Below, piece by piece: positions 39,087 through 54,000 of a DNA stretch of 64,000 nt. The translations under genes and the position numbers were made by a program. The DNA is from Anisakis pegreffii (taxonomy: Eukaryota; Nematoda; Chromadorea; Rhabditida; Anisakidae): assembly GCA_035041965.1 (NCBI GenBank), contig JAPYMA010000340.1, positions 372,001 through 436,000 of the forward strand, read 5' to 3'. Each line of letters starts with the position of its first letter. The first letter of the stretch is position 1. The notes below the pieces were generated by a model, which had not been told where the DNA came from, did no database searches, and saw only the letters and a list, made by a program, of their open reading frames with translations.

Positions 39087-42000
39087 TTGTACATATCTCA
39101 TGTGTTTATTCACTATTTATGCTATTATTGCGTGTTAATCGTGTTATTTTTGTCAGTATCCTCATTGTTACTATAAATTATCATAATCATGAATTGACTC
39201 AAATTTGAGCTTTCTTTCAGTCGTTTTTATACAGCATCGAATAAGTTGTCAATTCGTCTTGCTTTTTCCTAGTTTAATCCCGTGAATCATTTTTGTTGCA
39301 TTACATTTCATTCTGTTTCATATATGAGTATTATCCCAGTTTTTTCAATAAGCCAACTGTTCATAACAATAGATCACTTTGGTTGTGCCAATTATTTTTT
39401 GGATTGGTATCGATTGACGAAATATAACATCTGAAGAAGTGAACCGAAACTGTTTAACAGTACGATTTTACTCTGTGTTGAATGTTTCATCAATTCACGT
39501 TTTTGTGATATAAGTTAGTCGCATAATGGCGAGGCAATGGAGATCGCTTGTAAGCATTTTATTTATTTTTATAATCATTATTTGTTATTGCTATTATTAA
39601 TATTCTTATTATTTGCATACTATTATTATCGATGTTTAATAAGGTCCATACGATTAATATAATCAGTAATATTCGTAATATTGCCCTACTTGGTAATTTT
39701 CACTATTGCCATTGTCACGGTTACTTCATTAGCATTATTGTCAATATGATTTCTATTTAACTTATTTGTCTATTTATCAGTCTCATCCATCTAAATAATC
39801 GATGTTTTCGGGTCGTATTGTGTTTTGAGGTGTTTCGTTTTCATTGATTTCATTCGGAAAAGTAAGTGATTGCTTCACGATAATCCACAATATCTATTGC
39901 ACTGCTCATTCGTACCGGTTGACTGCAACTGTATTTGTAACTGTTGTATGATCAGAATAAACGATTCTTGTCAATTTTCAGCTGACCTCAGAATGACTAT
40001 CATGAACTCATATCAAATTCATACACCATATGCTCCAGCATTGAAAACTTCCCAAATCATGCAATAAGGAAACATCCTTTTATGAGTAATAATTTCATTG
40101 AACAGGATATCATACTGAATGTCTATTTGATTGATAGATAGGTATAAGTGATAGCTGAGTTACTTTATTGTGAGTAATTGATGTTGAGATATGAGATAGG
40201 TAAGATGGGCAGTTGAACGATTAATAATTGTCAAGATATTGAATCGAGAATATTGCTGGCATAAACTGAAATGCTTAAAGATGACAATATAATGGCTTTT
40301 CAAGCTGCACATGTCCATATTCTTCGATCATCGAACTGACCTTTGTCTTAGAACTATAATTGCTTATTTGGGTGAAAGGACAAGATATGATAGAGTGAGA
40401 CAGGACAGGACACCTGTTACACGATCATGTAATAAGGAAACATCATATTAATGGAAATACGGAAGGGTGCATCATATGGCTTGATCTTTCGAGACATTGA
40501 TATATTGAAAATCCAATTAAGGAACAACCTTCTTTGCTTTCATTCGCTCATTAATTTGCTCTGATGATGATTCTGTAAGAATAGGACCACTTTGACGAAA
40601 TCTAGCAAAAGCTTTAAATCAACGAAAAATTTGAAAGATATACGAAAAAGTCTATATGTCGCCATATGATTAAATTCAATCAAGTTAGCGATAATCCTGA
40701 GCAAATCTTCCCTCTATTAATCGTAAACTTAAAACTAATGTGTTTTTGTTCCATTCTGGTCCTCTGGGAAGTGATTTGGAATACTGTTGCATATTGTTGA
40801 ATATAAAAGTATTGGCGGATTAAGCTTGAATATGCGCTAAGCGTGAGACTGAGGCCATCCATTCGACTAAGGCTTAGCCTAAGCTTAGTTTACTGCAGTC
40901 CTGCCTTTTTAGCTCTCGACGCCTCTATACCAGCTATCCCTTTACGTCGTTTAAGTTGGGTGATACTGTGCATTTGAATGAGCGACACATCAACTGAACG
41001 ATTGATAACGACAACTCGATGTACACACAAATAACTGTACACAAATAAGTTTCGAGGATCATCCATTTGGTAATGAACGAAAATAATTTTAATTAACAAA
41101 CTGCAATCTACACCTTACTTTTTTTCAGTAAGTATTTATGGATAATTGTATTGTAAGTTGCTCAAGTATTTGACTGTATTTCGTATGCTGGTTTACAATT
41201 TTGTTCTATCAACCTTTTTTCTTTCTCTCTCTTCTTTCTTCACTGCGTAACACTTGCTTACTCTCATTTTTCTTCAAAACCATCAGCAACTAAAATATTG
41301 TTTCTATTTGTTCGAACGTCTTTCCATCATTTACCAACAATTTATCGATGAGCTTTGCCTTCCTGATAGGGATTCTAGTAATTGTAGGATTTTCGAATCA
41401 GAAATGCTAACGATTAAATTTTGGAATAGATACCGAATGTCATTCACTTGAGCAGTTTAATTTGAAGAATATTACAACGAATGCGCAGTGCTCAGAATAT
41501 CCTATGAGTTTCCTTGACTGCATTGCATGTTTAATCCAGAGTCTATAGATCAGAGTCACCACACTCGGGCACTCCAGTACTCCCTTTGATGGTTTGGTGG
41601 GCTGTCACTACCCTCACCCCCCTCTCCCACCACAGTAATTTATTATTTCCACTGATAACGTTAGAATTAATTTCCCAATCCCCGTTATTATCGCCCCTGA
41701 CACCTCCTAAATTACCTAAAAATGGGTAATCTTTCTCTCTTTGGGGACCCCTGCTATAGATACTGAAACCTGGATGTCTTAAATGCAATACCTGAGACAC
41801 TATTGCTGCTGGTATTGATACTGGTACTGTGATTCAATCACTGTGGATACTGTAAAAATTGCTTCTGGTCTATAAGATGGCCAAGTTGTCATTATCAAGT
41901 TGTTGAATTAATCATGTGTGGCTTTATACCTACCGTATCCTTAATGGAGCTGACACAAAATAGATTTAACGTATCATCGAAAAGATTTTGGTGACAGCAG

Positions 42001-45000
42001 CAGCAGTAATAATAAGAAGAACGTCGACCATACGTCTCAGAATGATAATGATCATATTATTGAGCACAATAATAACAATGATAATAATGAAGTGACAATA
42101 ATAACAATAATAATAACATTAATGATAATAATAACAACCTCAATAATAATGAGAAACGATAGTCATTTGATGTTTAATTGCAATAGAATAATTAATGTCA
42201 TGCAACCCTAATCGCCTACTGCACGATCTCATTGAAATGCGTTGTCATTTGAGAGCATCTTTTTCGCAGTATCTTCAGCTGATATTACGGTAGACATGGA
42301 TCAATCCAAAAAAAAAACACTTTTCGTTGTCGATTGATGAATACGATCGCCTAAAGAATTTACTATTAGCAAAAAGCGATCGGCGACGGACCATATCGAG
42401 GTGATATGAGATCTACGTTGAAGAAATCCGTCGTCTTGGCATGGAATTAAAATTCAGACTAGAGGAATTACATAGTAATGAGTGAATATGAATTTGCAAA
42501 GTGACTTTCAATCGTCTCGTTCATCTGAAGTGATTAGAAAGATCCTTGGGCAAGTAAGATCCTTGAGCAATTAAGAAATCTAAAATAACAACAGTAAGCA
42601 GTATCCACAAGCCGATACAGAGCAAGTAACCTCAAGATAATTTTGAGTTATCTTGAACCATAATTTTATAAAGTAATGAGATTAGTCAAGTGTCTAGTAA
42701 ATGAAATTGTTATTATATGCATAAGATGTGTTTATTCTTCATTAACACTTCTAATCATTGTTAAATTTCTAAACAATCCAATTTACCTGTTCCTAGGTAA
42801 ATTGATAATCAGTAACAATAATAACGATATTAAAGAATATTTTTGATTACTGTTCATTAGTTTACTACTTCAATACTTTAAAAAAATATTTCTTCATAGT
42901 TCAAACTGTTTCTCAGAGCTTGACTGGTTTATTTGAATTACAGCCGTATACGGTCCGAATATCAGACCGTATAAAGTTGTTCCTTAATACAAAACGGATT
43001 TATCGTATTATTATCAGTATCTGTCAATATTAATAACTAAATTAGCTCTCTACCGGTTTGTCTTCTATTCCAGAGAATAATGTTTACACTCGTAAAATGA
43101 ATCTTCAGCCAGTAATATGAACGAATTAACGGAAAGCTGTCTGCCTTCATGAGTGAGTTGAATAATTCCTTGTAACTTATTTCCTCTAACATTGTACCTA
43201 TTCCTCAGTCATTTTACTCACACTACTTATATCTGACAACGAGCATGTCTGTCTATTCTATCCATCATATCAGTCAGTCAAATCCCTTGGGAAATCATCA
43301 CTCTCATGAATTGTGTATTTGTTTTGTACTCTATCTTTAAGATATAGGTACGTATATGTACAATCATGTTCTACTTTCCGTTAATAATATGACCTCGTTT
43401 AACCAGAGGATAATTCAGTTCTAGTGTATGTCATGCCTATCTGTCTATATTTGTACACACTTGTAGATACAAATTACAAAATGACTTACGTTCATACAGT
43501 GTTATTTTTGCTCGTAATTCATTTCATTCATTATCGGTATATCAATTTGGATTCATTAATGAAACAGGATAAACGAATAAGGTAATATCCCGTGTATATT
43601 TATCAAATTTTGGTTGCCTGATAAGTAATTCAGGATGATTGAAGATTCGCAGGTTGACTGAGTCTGGAATCCAATCATAGGAGAAAGAGGAAGAGTTTAG
43701 GAAAACAAATGATTCTGTCTAAATATCAGCATGCGCCATCTACATTGTACTAGTAGACACAGCTGTAAAAAAAAAGTCATCATGCAGGGACATTTGCTTA
43801 CATCCATAACGTATGACTTTCAAGTACAGTAGCAAATGAGAAGGTAGCAATATTGGATAATCAATGATCCATCTAAGGATGATTGCGAGAGAGAGAGAGA
43901 TAAGCCATATGGTGATGTTTTAATAGAGTCTGTTTCAAGCAAGGAAATGACAGCAGATATGTGGATTAAGCAAAGAAGGAATGCTGTTGAATAGTCATTC
44001 ATAATGTTATTTATTACTTATAATAAATAACCTAAATATGTACATAGAAACATACATAGATAGCCACAAATTTATGTCAATTTTAATTAGTAAATATCAT
44101 GTCAATAAAAATTTTCAATTGTGTTCATTTGGATATTCGTGACGACATGAAATGTGGTAGGATATAGGCATTTTCGGATATTAGCGGATATGAGAGACGA
44201 TCCACGCAACAATTGTCTCATTAGTGCTTACATCTTATATCTCCCCAAATATCCATGGTATCTGAGGCTCTCTATATGGCTTTTTCTGTCTGTCTCTGAC
44301 TGTACATTAAGCTAACCAATCATAAACCTTCTTCAAATATTATCACTCTGAGTAGTCCCTTGTGGGATTGGTTGAGTCTATATTGGTGCCATCCTTTCCC
44401 ATTTAGCTGCTATGACATCATAAGATAGTTAATGAATTTATATTCGTTCATGAACATAAGAATAGATCTTTTCACTTGTTGGTTTATAATGGCAAATATG
44501 AACTGAAGGGATGCAAATAATAGATTACCGGAAACAAAATGGGAGATTTATTTGTTATATTGCTTGGTTATGGCTACTTAGGATAGGGTGAGATCGATTT
44601 TTTCGATACATTTAGCAGTCAGTTTTCTGCAAGATATTGAAGTTTCAGAAAAATTCCTATAGAAAAAGACAATTTTATGTTCTAATCTGTCATTGAATTG
44701 CATTTTTCCTTCATATCCCCTTTGTTCCGGTGAAGTTTTCTTCGTCACTAAAAGACTGGCTGAATTTCTCGGGATTTCTCCAAACTGATTTCTAAATCAA
44801 CTTCCCTCATATCACTGCCTAAAGCTTCATCGATTGTAAGTAATGATGATTGTAGCAACTACAAACCAAATGTTTGCCCTCATAAGAATAACACCAAATA
44901 TCCTACACAATTGATCTTAATCATGAATCCAGCAAACGCAAAGTCGAATCGTGATTGATGGAATTTGCAGTCTGATAACGACCGAAACAAGGCGTTAATT

Positions 45001-46662
45001 TACGAAAACGAAGCATTAATCGACTTTAACGATTATTCGTGAGAAATGAAATAAAACTGTAAAAATTAGTTAGCAATAAAATAAATCTTCTCCGAAAAGT
45101 CCATAAATTCATTTTATTAACCACCATTCTGTACCCATCTTCAGACGACCAATAGATGATGACAATTTGGAAACGACATAATTTTTGAAATGAATTATAC
45201 ATGTTGTGAATGAATACGACTGATTCGAAGTGTACGTAATTCGTTGTAAACGTATATGAGAGTGTGAAACTATTATTTTGTGTTCATTCATCAAAAACAT
45301 GAATTTTTTTAATTCAATACAATACACAATAGAACACTTCAATATTTCTTCGGATTTCAATGAATTGCGCAGTTTCTATCGAACTCCGCAGCGTGAAAAA
45401 ATCACTGTCAAAGCCACGACAATTAATTGATTTATTTCATTTGGAAACGGTATCCCGCTGAGTGATTCAAAAAAGTGTCAAAGATATGAACATTGTGAAT
45501 ATATCGTTGAGAAAAGACTGAAACAAGCAACTAAACAAGACAAAACACTGAAGACACACCCTTCTTGTCAGCAATCTGTCATCAATTTATATCCTCCATC
45601 AACGATTCCATTCCTATTGTCTAAGCAAAAGTGAAAGGACGTTTGTAGTGAGGAAGGACACTACTTCATGAAGGATTTACGAAGCTAGGAATGAAATGAA
45701 TTCAACTTATGAATCAATTCAGCGCACATCTGATTTCAAGAAGATTTCAGATTCGATGTCATCATGTTGATGGTCCACTTAATTTCAAAAACCACGATTG
45801 TAGAGGGAGAACGGCTCATCAAACTGATCATTGATTTGCTGATTACCCATTTGATTTCAAGTCTACCATTGAATTCATCTTTTTTTTTTTCAAGTTTTCC
45901 CGAGAACTGAATAGTATCAAAGAGGAATAACATTACACTAAGGAGGAATATAAACCTCATAAAGTAGTCAGTTTTCCAGAACGAATATACAATATACAAT
46001 GTTATTGATATGTTCTTTCTCATATGTGTCTTCAGAAAATCACATAAATAAACGAAACATTCATGTGATTTTATGAAGATATTAGAAGCGAACACATAGG
46101 CTCTATTTCAAACAAGGTTCATTCGAAAAGGCTCTCCCTTCTATTGTTTCTTTTGCTCATACTAATTAGTTACTGCTTAAGAGATGTTTAAAACTGATCA
46201 CAGAAGGTGTCAGTTAAACAAGTGTTATGGCTCTACGTCATCATTGTACTTGTAATCATCATTGTTGTCACAAATATCGTCATGAAATTCTCATCTTCGT
46301 TCATTAATCCGCTCGTACACTAACCTCATTTCAAAACCAATTCTGAACCGTTTAAATTGCCCCATTCATTTGTTCATTTGACCACTCGTAAGTCATTTGT
46401 CCAATTGCTTTGCTAATATTCATTTAGAAGAGACAATAGCGATCACACATAATGAATGTGCAACTAACTCTGCACATGTCAACATTTATGCATGTGGACA
46501 TGAAACCATGAGCGTATAAATCAATCAGTCAAGTGAAAAACGCAATATGAATTTATTGCTTGTACAGTACATGGACTTTTATTGTATGCGTCCTATTTAT
46601 CACGGAAGATAGTGGTTTTGTGAATTGTTTCTGAAGAACATTTTGAGGAAATTGTTAAATTT
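39087..46662. other. Gene-poor stretch downstream of lin-31
   Basis: Long AT-rich DNA with ATT/AAT-type low-complexity runs (about 39545-39735 and 42045-42150). The only coding-like material is the damaged fragment near 41964-42485. A polypyrimidine tract and acceptor at about 41607-41638 are followed by a Pro/Ser-rich open frame on the plus strand (ending about 41732), while the minus strand is also open (41543-41800); neither could be resolved. Confidence 0.5.
41964..42485 (+). pseudogene. Damaged Asn-rich / coiled-coil gene fragment
   Basis: A first exon-like block (41964-42091) reads DFGDSSSSNNKKNVDH.. then an Asn-rich tract before a GTGACA donor. A second block starts after TTTTTCGCAG at 42270 (SSADITVDMDQSKKK). 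Its frame breaks in a run of ten A (42308-42317): one base fewer would continue into FSLSIDEYDRLKNLLLAKSD. A TGA at 42402-42404 interrupts, and the same frame continues YEIYVEEIRRLGMELKFRLEE to 42485. Both halves look like charged coiled coil. Pseudogene, assembly error in the homopolymer, or an unrecognised intron are all possible. Confidence 0.4.
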
Positions 46663-48603
46663 TTAGGGGAATGCTGAGAATATTTCCACTTTTGGTGTTT
46701 CCACTTGAAACCTTTCTTCTCGAGGAGGACCTTCCTGTTGGGAAGGATTTTTCGGCCGCGAATGTTGGTGTCCGTACATCTTTAACGCATTTGAGATGGA
46801 ATAACGATGCATCCGGAATCTTCTGGATCTGATTAGCCTTAAATGGTGATGTAGAAATTGGTTTTTGATGGAGTTTTAGAATCTTGAAATAATGAGCACA
46901 TTTTACCACTGCAGAAATTATTCCGCCAAATCTAATAAGAGCGCATTCATCGTTAAGAAGTAATCGTATGTTTAGATACATATAAAGGAAAGAGGTAAAT
47001 TTTCAAGGATAGTTTTGAGACGAAAAGTATACAGTTATCACATTGTCACATTACCATATTGTCCACCATATTGGTGTCAAGGACGATGTAGCGCTCCGAA
47101 TGAGCAGTGTGAAGCAATGCAAATGATTTCGATTTCAGTTTTTGCTGTGAAATTGGCTCTTTGCGAACGATAAATTTCGTTGTTTGTTGACACAAAGAAA
47201 ACCGTATTAATGCGCATGATACCACCGTTAATACGCATACAATACTGTGCTAAAATCTCATCTCATTAACACGAAATGTTTTCTGCCCCAATAATTTTCG
47301 CACTCATTTGAGATCAATGAATGAATGATGCGCACATGTGGTTTATCAAAAACACATTATCAGATTTCTTAAAGGTATTTACACGTGCATGTTTGTCCTT
47401 TTATTGGTCACTTCAAACGGTCCGGCAAGGAATCTGTTGACAAAACAAATCGAAATTCACAGAAGTTGTTTTTGCTGTCGATATTTGCTGCTTGAGAAGT
47501 CATATTTGATTTATTCGTTAGAGGGCGACAATCGCTATTTGGTGTAAGAGAGCGATTGCCATCACAGAAATGTTATTAAGAGGGATATTTTTATGAAGAC
47601 TGGAATGGTTTTGAGTGAATTTGATTATGAATATTCTAAAATCGTTTGTGTTAACTCTGGAGAAATTCGACTCCATCACTGATGCAATAAATAGATAATG
47701 GAGGATGATTTCCACCAGTATAGCTCTAATCAACATTCGAATGGACAAAAACTTTAGAGCAAAAGAGGAAACTGACAAGTAAAAGAAGGCATCAGAACAC
47801 ATTCAAATTGCAAAAAGACTGCTGTAATCTTTGAAACTGTACATATTTTAGCAGTCAAAATCTGGATCCACGTGACGATCTGAGGTCGTTTAATTACGAC
47901 AAGACATGTGGTTATTAGTCAGGACACGACCTATGAGAAGACCCTCTCCCCATGAATTGTGATTATTCACTATCAGAGTTCTTGCAAGAATTTGCTGGAA
48001 ACCTGTGCATATTTTATTTATCTATTTATTTATTAATTTATTTATTTATTTAATCAGCAAATCAAACTCATTACGAGTTTATGCCTCTCTGTTATCACCA
48101 ATATCACTAATATCACATTCTTCCTTCCTTGGCATTCTTCTTTCCGCGCAGCTAACGATAATAGCGTTTGGAATCATCTGTCTTCATGAAATCCGAACTT
48201 GAATTATTGATTTGGCAAGTACAGAGGTTTTGGGCTACTCTCCCATATGCCCATTTATTTCTAGGGAGAGGGACTCAGAAAGAGCCTGTGCATATAACGC
48301 TTCTGAAATTTTTCGAAATGCTTTTGAAAGTCAGCACTTTAAAGAATTTACATCAAATTTCACTATTTCAAGCGTTCAGATTGTGCCCAATACGTAACAA
48401 TCGCACCACTCGCTAGTGAGCTATTAACAGTGCACGGCATCGAATATGTTAATGTTCATTGGGTTTTGGCGAATCGTCATCAAAGCAAAATGACAAGCGA
48501 GAGTCATCCTTGCGAATTCATAGATTTTGCAATAAAATAATTCAATAATTCGATATTTCCTCCGGTTTTTTCTTTTTCTTACATTGAGTTGGGTCATAGC
48601 CAT
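46663..48603 (-). CDS. Putative small gene divergent from arp-1, unknown
   Basis: Three exon candidates on the minus strand: 48583-48603 (MAMTQLN, donor GTAAGA), 47055-47144 (after TTCACAG; QKLKSKSFALLHTAHSERYI.., donor GTAATG) and a terminal segment from about 46820 down to a stop at 46663 or slightly below. The first two join in phase 0. The terminal segment is open in more than one frame (one reads KIPDASLFHLKCVKD, another QQEGPPREERFQVETPKVEIF), so the last junction is unsettled. No family is recognised. The start would lie about 140 bp from the arp-1 ATG on the other strand, a possible shared promoter. Confidence 0.35.
48005..48220 (+). repeat. Dispersed repeat family, copy 2
   Basis: Second copy of the family seen at about 11030-11250, in the same orientation. 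It begins with an ATTTATTTATTAATTTATTT run and continues with AACTCATTACGAGTTTAT and the TTCTTTCCG block. It lies upstream of arp-1, within the putative minus-strand gene. Confidence 0.55.
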
Positions 48604-48744
48604 TTTGAATAGACTGGGTGATTGGTGCATCCGTAAAATTTGAAGTTTCTTTTCAGTATTCTCAAATATACTGGGAAATACTGATGAGAGAAATACGTGT
48701 GAAATTCGGATTTTGAAATATGCTTGTTTATTTTACAGGTCGTT

Positions 48745-51007
48745 ATGGATGACCTAATCACAAATCAGCCGGTTGTGATCGATAACGGTTCGGGTATAAT
48801 AAAGGCTGGTTTTGCCGGTGATCAAACGCCGAAATGTCGATTTGCAAATTGCGTTGGTCGTCCCAAACATACGCGTGTAATGGCTGGGGCACTTGAGGGA
48901 GACCTCTTTATTGGTTTGGTTATTTTCATGTTATAAGATTCAATATACTTTTTTTGGGAGGTTCGAAATACGATTATAAACATGAGAGTTAATATAACAA
49001 GCGAGCAAATTTCATTTCAATTCATTATTGCCAGGTTCAAAAGCGCAAGAGTATCGAGGTCTTCTATCGTTGAAATATCCGATGGAGCATGGTATCGTGA
49101 CTGATTGGAATGACATGGAACGTGTATGGCAATATATTTACAGCAAAGATCAGTTACAGGTGAGCCGCATTTCACTTTTTTCACCGTCAGTATGCTATAA
49201 TTACCGTAAGAATGTTTGATTGTTAGTTATGAATCGTATGTTTAGATCTTCGCTGAAGAGCATCCAGTCCTACTAACAGAAGCACCATTGAATCCGTTGA
49301 AGAATCGTGAGAAGTCGGCAGAAATATTTTTTGAAACGTTCAACGTGCCGGCTTTACATATTCAAATGCAAGCTGTTCTCTCGCTCTATTCAACTGGCCG
49401 TACAACGGGTGTTGTGCTGGATTCGGGTGACGGTGTCACACACATTGTTCCTATCTTCGAGGGTTTCGCTATTCAACACGGGTTCGTTTTTCAGCTTCAT
49501 GGGTATCTTAAGTACTTGAAATGCAGGTGTGCAGTTAGGTGTATTATGGCGCCCATTAGTGCGATCGGTCTTGCTTTGAAAGTAAATTCTGAAATACAGG
49601 CCAGTGAAAATCTTGCATTCTGTCACCATTTTATATCGAATCTGCCCTTATATCGCGTACGACGGCTTTTATAATTCTGACGCGGCAGTTGTTTTTTTTG
49701 TTGTGGAGAAAAATGTGAATTTTTTTGTAGAATTGAACGGATGGACGTTGCGGGTCGTGATGTGACACGTTATTTGCGTTTGTTGCTTCGTAAAGAAGGT
49801 GCTGATTTTCATCGATCCGCTGAGTTCGAGATTGTTCGGGAAATCAAAGAGAAATTATGTCACTTAGCTGTGAACACAACACGAGAGGAGAACGTCGATA
49901 TTGAAAAAGTGGTTATTCATCTTATATTCCTTTTTTTGCTTGTTAACAAATATTTCTTCCTTCCTCTTCATCTTATTTACTTTTGCTTAACTCTTCGCAC
50001 CTTCTTTGCTGGATACTTTTTGTTCTTACTGACTTTTAGATTCGGACATAAGTGCAGAACTTCAATGTTTTCGTAGAATTATGTTTGTGAACAATTGGAA
50101 TAAGTGAATAAGATTGTGTTTGATGAACGAATTATTCGGTAATCGATGATGGGTTATTTGTGAATTTCATGTAGAAAGTTTACTTGCAGACTCCATACAA
50201 ACTACCCGATGGTTCAGTGCTTGAGATAGGTGCAGCACGGTTCCGTGCACCCGAAGTTCTGTTCCGTCCTGAGTTGATTGGTGAAGAATGGCCGGGTATT
50301 GCAACGGCTTTGAATGCGTCTATAAGAGTAAGCCGTGTCTCGACAACTGATCTGTTTTGAACTATTTGAATTCAGTTGATTTTTTGGAAATTTTAGTTTC
50401 TTATTCATTCTTTTAAGTATTCTTTGTGGTTCAATGGGATTTGTGGGTGTTATTGACGTGAATTATGTTGAATAGTGTTACTTTCTTTTAGAAATGTGAT
50501 ATGGATCTGAGAAAAGTTCTCTACAGTAATATCGTTCTGAGCGGTGGATCGACGATGTTAGCTGGATTTGGTGATCGACTTTTAGCTGAGGTAAGCTGAT
50601 AACTTTTTTGACATTTCACTGAAAGCTTTCATTGGTTTATCTTCTTGTGATTGCATCAGTAATCAAAAATGTCGTAAGCCATTACAAATGAATGAACGAA
50701 CACTCCGTCGAAATGTGAAAAGCACTCGTTGAAATTGTGTACCGAACATGTCGATATGGTTGGTTAATCCAACCGAGTTAAGATCGAAAAAATTGAATCC
50801 ACTTGAATAGTAGTGAATTTTATTCAGACTCGAAAATTAGCGCCCAAGGATGTGAAGATTCGAATTTCGGCACCTCAAGAGCGTTTGTACGGAACATGGG
50901 TCGGTGGCTCGATATTGGCCAGTTTGGACACGTTCAAGAAAATGTGGGCGAGTAAGAAAGAGTACGAAGACGAGGGCAAGAAAGTGGTGCATAGGAAGAC
51001 GTTTTGA
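48745..51007 (+). CDS. arp-1: Actin-related protein 1 (centractin, dynactin subunit)
   Basis: Exons 48745-48913, 49035-49159, 49246-49481, 49731-49908, 50190-50327, 50492-50590 and 50828-51007 join in phase to 374 residues, matching the family (376 in human). Arp1 forms the short filament at the core of dynactin, the activator and cargo adaptor of cytoplasmic dynein. Diagnostic segments: [17 protein letters not shown] (phosphate loop 1), [31 protein letters not shown] (phosphate loop 2), [29 protein letters not shown] and the C-terminal HRKTF typical of Arp1 rather than actin (RKCF). The ATG lies 6 nt after TTTTACAG with no donor upstream, so trans-splicing is likely. Exon 5 has a second acceptor at 50175 that would add five residues (KVYLQ) in frame; the 50190 site gives the usual length. 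Confidence 0.97.
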
Positions 51008-54000
51008 TCGATGAGCAGAATGAGTATCACTCGGTGTTTATTATTTGTATCTCGGTTAATAGCCATATTTGTTCGGAATGATTCGAGTGAAGAGTGAAAC
51101 GATTGGTGTATCAGAGGGCTAATATGGAAACTAAATATTTGACCTGATATGTTCTTGTTCTCGTGATGATTCATAAGGTAGCATATGTGGAGAATATTCG
51201 TGCAGTTGATGGTTTCTTATGATTCATCTCGTTTCAGTTTGTCTTCTTTGATTAATATTTAATTGAAGAGATGAGATATATTCTAATTTTTTTAAAATTT
51301 TTGAAGATGTTAAACATTATCGGATAATTCTGATGATTACTGAAGTCTTTTTGAGAACATATTAACCAAAAATCAATGTCTTATGAGAGAATATTTTTGG
51401 AAGAATTTAATTTTTCATTTATTAAAATTGATATATTCTGTTCTCTTTTATTTCTATTTTTTTAATTTTCGATTTTGTTCGCAGAAATATTCTCGATTTT
51501 CCACGTAATCTCTTCGTCTTCATCTTCATCATCAGTCTGTTCACTACAGTTCTATGCGACGTTTTTCGTTTTCATTTTTTTGAATTTTTTGAAATTAATG
51601 AAAAACATTCAATTTGTGAAATTATACGATCAAATTCATTCGGTTATTATAATAGTATCGTGAATTGTACAAAAAACGACGTACTTCTTTTCACTTTTCG
51701 TTTGAATAAATGCAAGGAAAGAACTTCCAGTTAAACATTTAGGAATTCGACTGAACTCGAATTAGTTTCACCGGAATATTTTGCAGCCAATTCGGAGATA
51801 AAGCTGGTCCAGAGCTGAAAGCTTTCCTACCGCCATGTAGTCCGCATCAAAAAAAACTGGAGGTTTTTGAGATTGGCAATTTCTTGCTTGTGAAAATTCC
51901 TCCTAATGAAAAGATTCTTTCTTCAGCTTGTATGCAAGACACGATTACGAGTGCAAGTGGACTTCCTTGAGGTACTTTTAATGCAGTATAGTTGAATTCG
52001 TGTTTCTGAAAGAAAAAGGAACTGTACAGTTTCTCAGATACCATTTAAATGTTCACTGGTTTTGGTGTTTCTGTGAATGTCTGTTTCGAATAAAGTTGAT
52101 ACGTAGACTGAAGCGTATGCATGTACGAAGCAACGTATATGCTGTTATGTTTTCTCGGTTGTTTAATCTCGATGTTGCAAACTGTGAAACTTTTTGAAGC
52201 GATATGAAAGAATCTGTTGGTATTATCAATTGATTAGGTGATGATCAACCCGTGGAAATGTGATGGTTTATTGATGTTTTTTTGTTTTGTGTCGAAATTG
52301 ATTGATCACTTGCAAGAGGTTCATTGATGGTTCGGTTTAATGTCAGTGTCTTTTCACGACTTTTTGCTATTCCTATTATTATTATTGTTATTATTTTCAT
52401 TATATTACGAGAAACGATAAGGTTGAGAAAATTTTTTTCATGGTTGTCATGTCTCAATTTTTCGTTCACTTTTTCCCTTGAAACTATTTTTACGTAGTGA
52501 TCTGTCCATGATAACATCATCATGATGATCATTTTTGCGAAGAAAATCTCTTCGATGGAAATTTTCTGTGCTATTCGTTGATTTCTCGTTTCAGTTTTAA
52601 TTCTGTAATATTTTGTCAGCTTGTAATAATTTATTGCGATATTTTAAGCAGCTTATTAATTTTGCTATATATGTTAATGCCAAGCGATTGATGGAGTGTG
52701 TGTTGTTTTGTTATCCATAAAAGTGAATGGTATCGAAACGAAGTGGTTTGTGTGTGTGTGTGTATGTTGTGTCTAGTGAACGATGGATGTACAGACAGAA
52801 AATGTTGAACTACACTTATTGATTGGCTTGAAGTTTGGATAAATCCAAAACAATTTTCAGTGCAGATGTTGTTGTGTAAACAGTGGAATTGTTATGTAAA
52901 CAAGACCTAGGTAGAACCGGTGGGATGTGTTGCATTCATTGCAGTACATTACTGCATCAGACGTAACCAGAAGACATTATCAGGTCCGTATGAGGATGTG
53001 TTTTTTGAGTAATTCTGGGCAACTTTGATCATGTTGAATACGTTGAAATTCTCTTCAACCCTGTAGGAACGACGCATGCTGAACAGCGTGGTTTCTATTC
53101 CGAATTTCGGGGATTTTGTGTTCATTTCAGTGAGAAAATAACTATAGAGCAGATTGATTGGCCGTAAAGTAATGACTGCATACAAGCGACAGTCGGTCGG
53201 AAAAATCCGACAATTTCGATCGGAATCTCGACGATTCGGAGCGTTCCGACGGTCGGTCGAAATTACGACCCTCGGAATGATGAAGAGTCACGTCGATTGG
53301 ACGGCGACCGATACAAAATTTCGCTCAGATGCCATCACTAGTGTAAAATGTCTTACTGAAAATCCGATGAGTGGATGGGTTATTTTTCATGATGCCTACG
53401 GACAGTGTTACGGCAAATCATTACTAGCGTATCACACATTCGAATGAACTTTTCGTATGTTCAGATCCCCATTGGTAGGTTCAGTTTCACACTATTATTG
53501 CCGATGAACGGCGAACAACCGTGTCTAGGAATTTAGGATCGAGGTCGGAGCACTGAGCGAGCAGTTCTAAATTAGCTCATCATTAAGGAACATGATCGGC
53601 TCAAAATTTTTCGATGCGCCAAGTAATGATGAACAAATCCCACTTCTAACCACATAATCCGAACCACCAGCACTTTCCGCAGTTGTCGTTACTGTTGGAG
53701 GAGGATCTACAATAATTGTATGATCAGAGAGGAGTAACTTCACAGAACTTCACTGGAAATATTAAAACAATTTTTCGAAGGATCATAACTGTTCACTGGA
53801 CGAATTCTCCCGACTATTTAACGCTACTATTTTCAATATTCAACCTCGTCAAGAAGAACATATGCTGAAGTCGATATCGGGAGATGAAAACTCAAAAATA
53901 TAAAGACAACGAGAGCATATTGATGCTGAAGAGGTAGCGAAGTGATCCAATTTGGAATGATTGACACTTGCTTCAAGATGAGTACACTACCAAAATCATA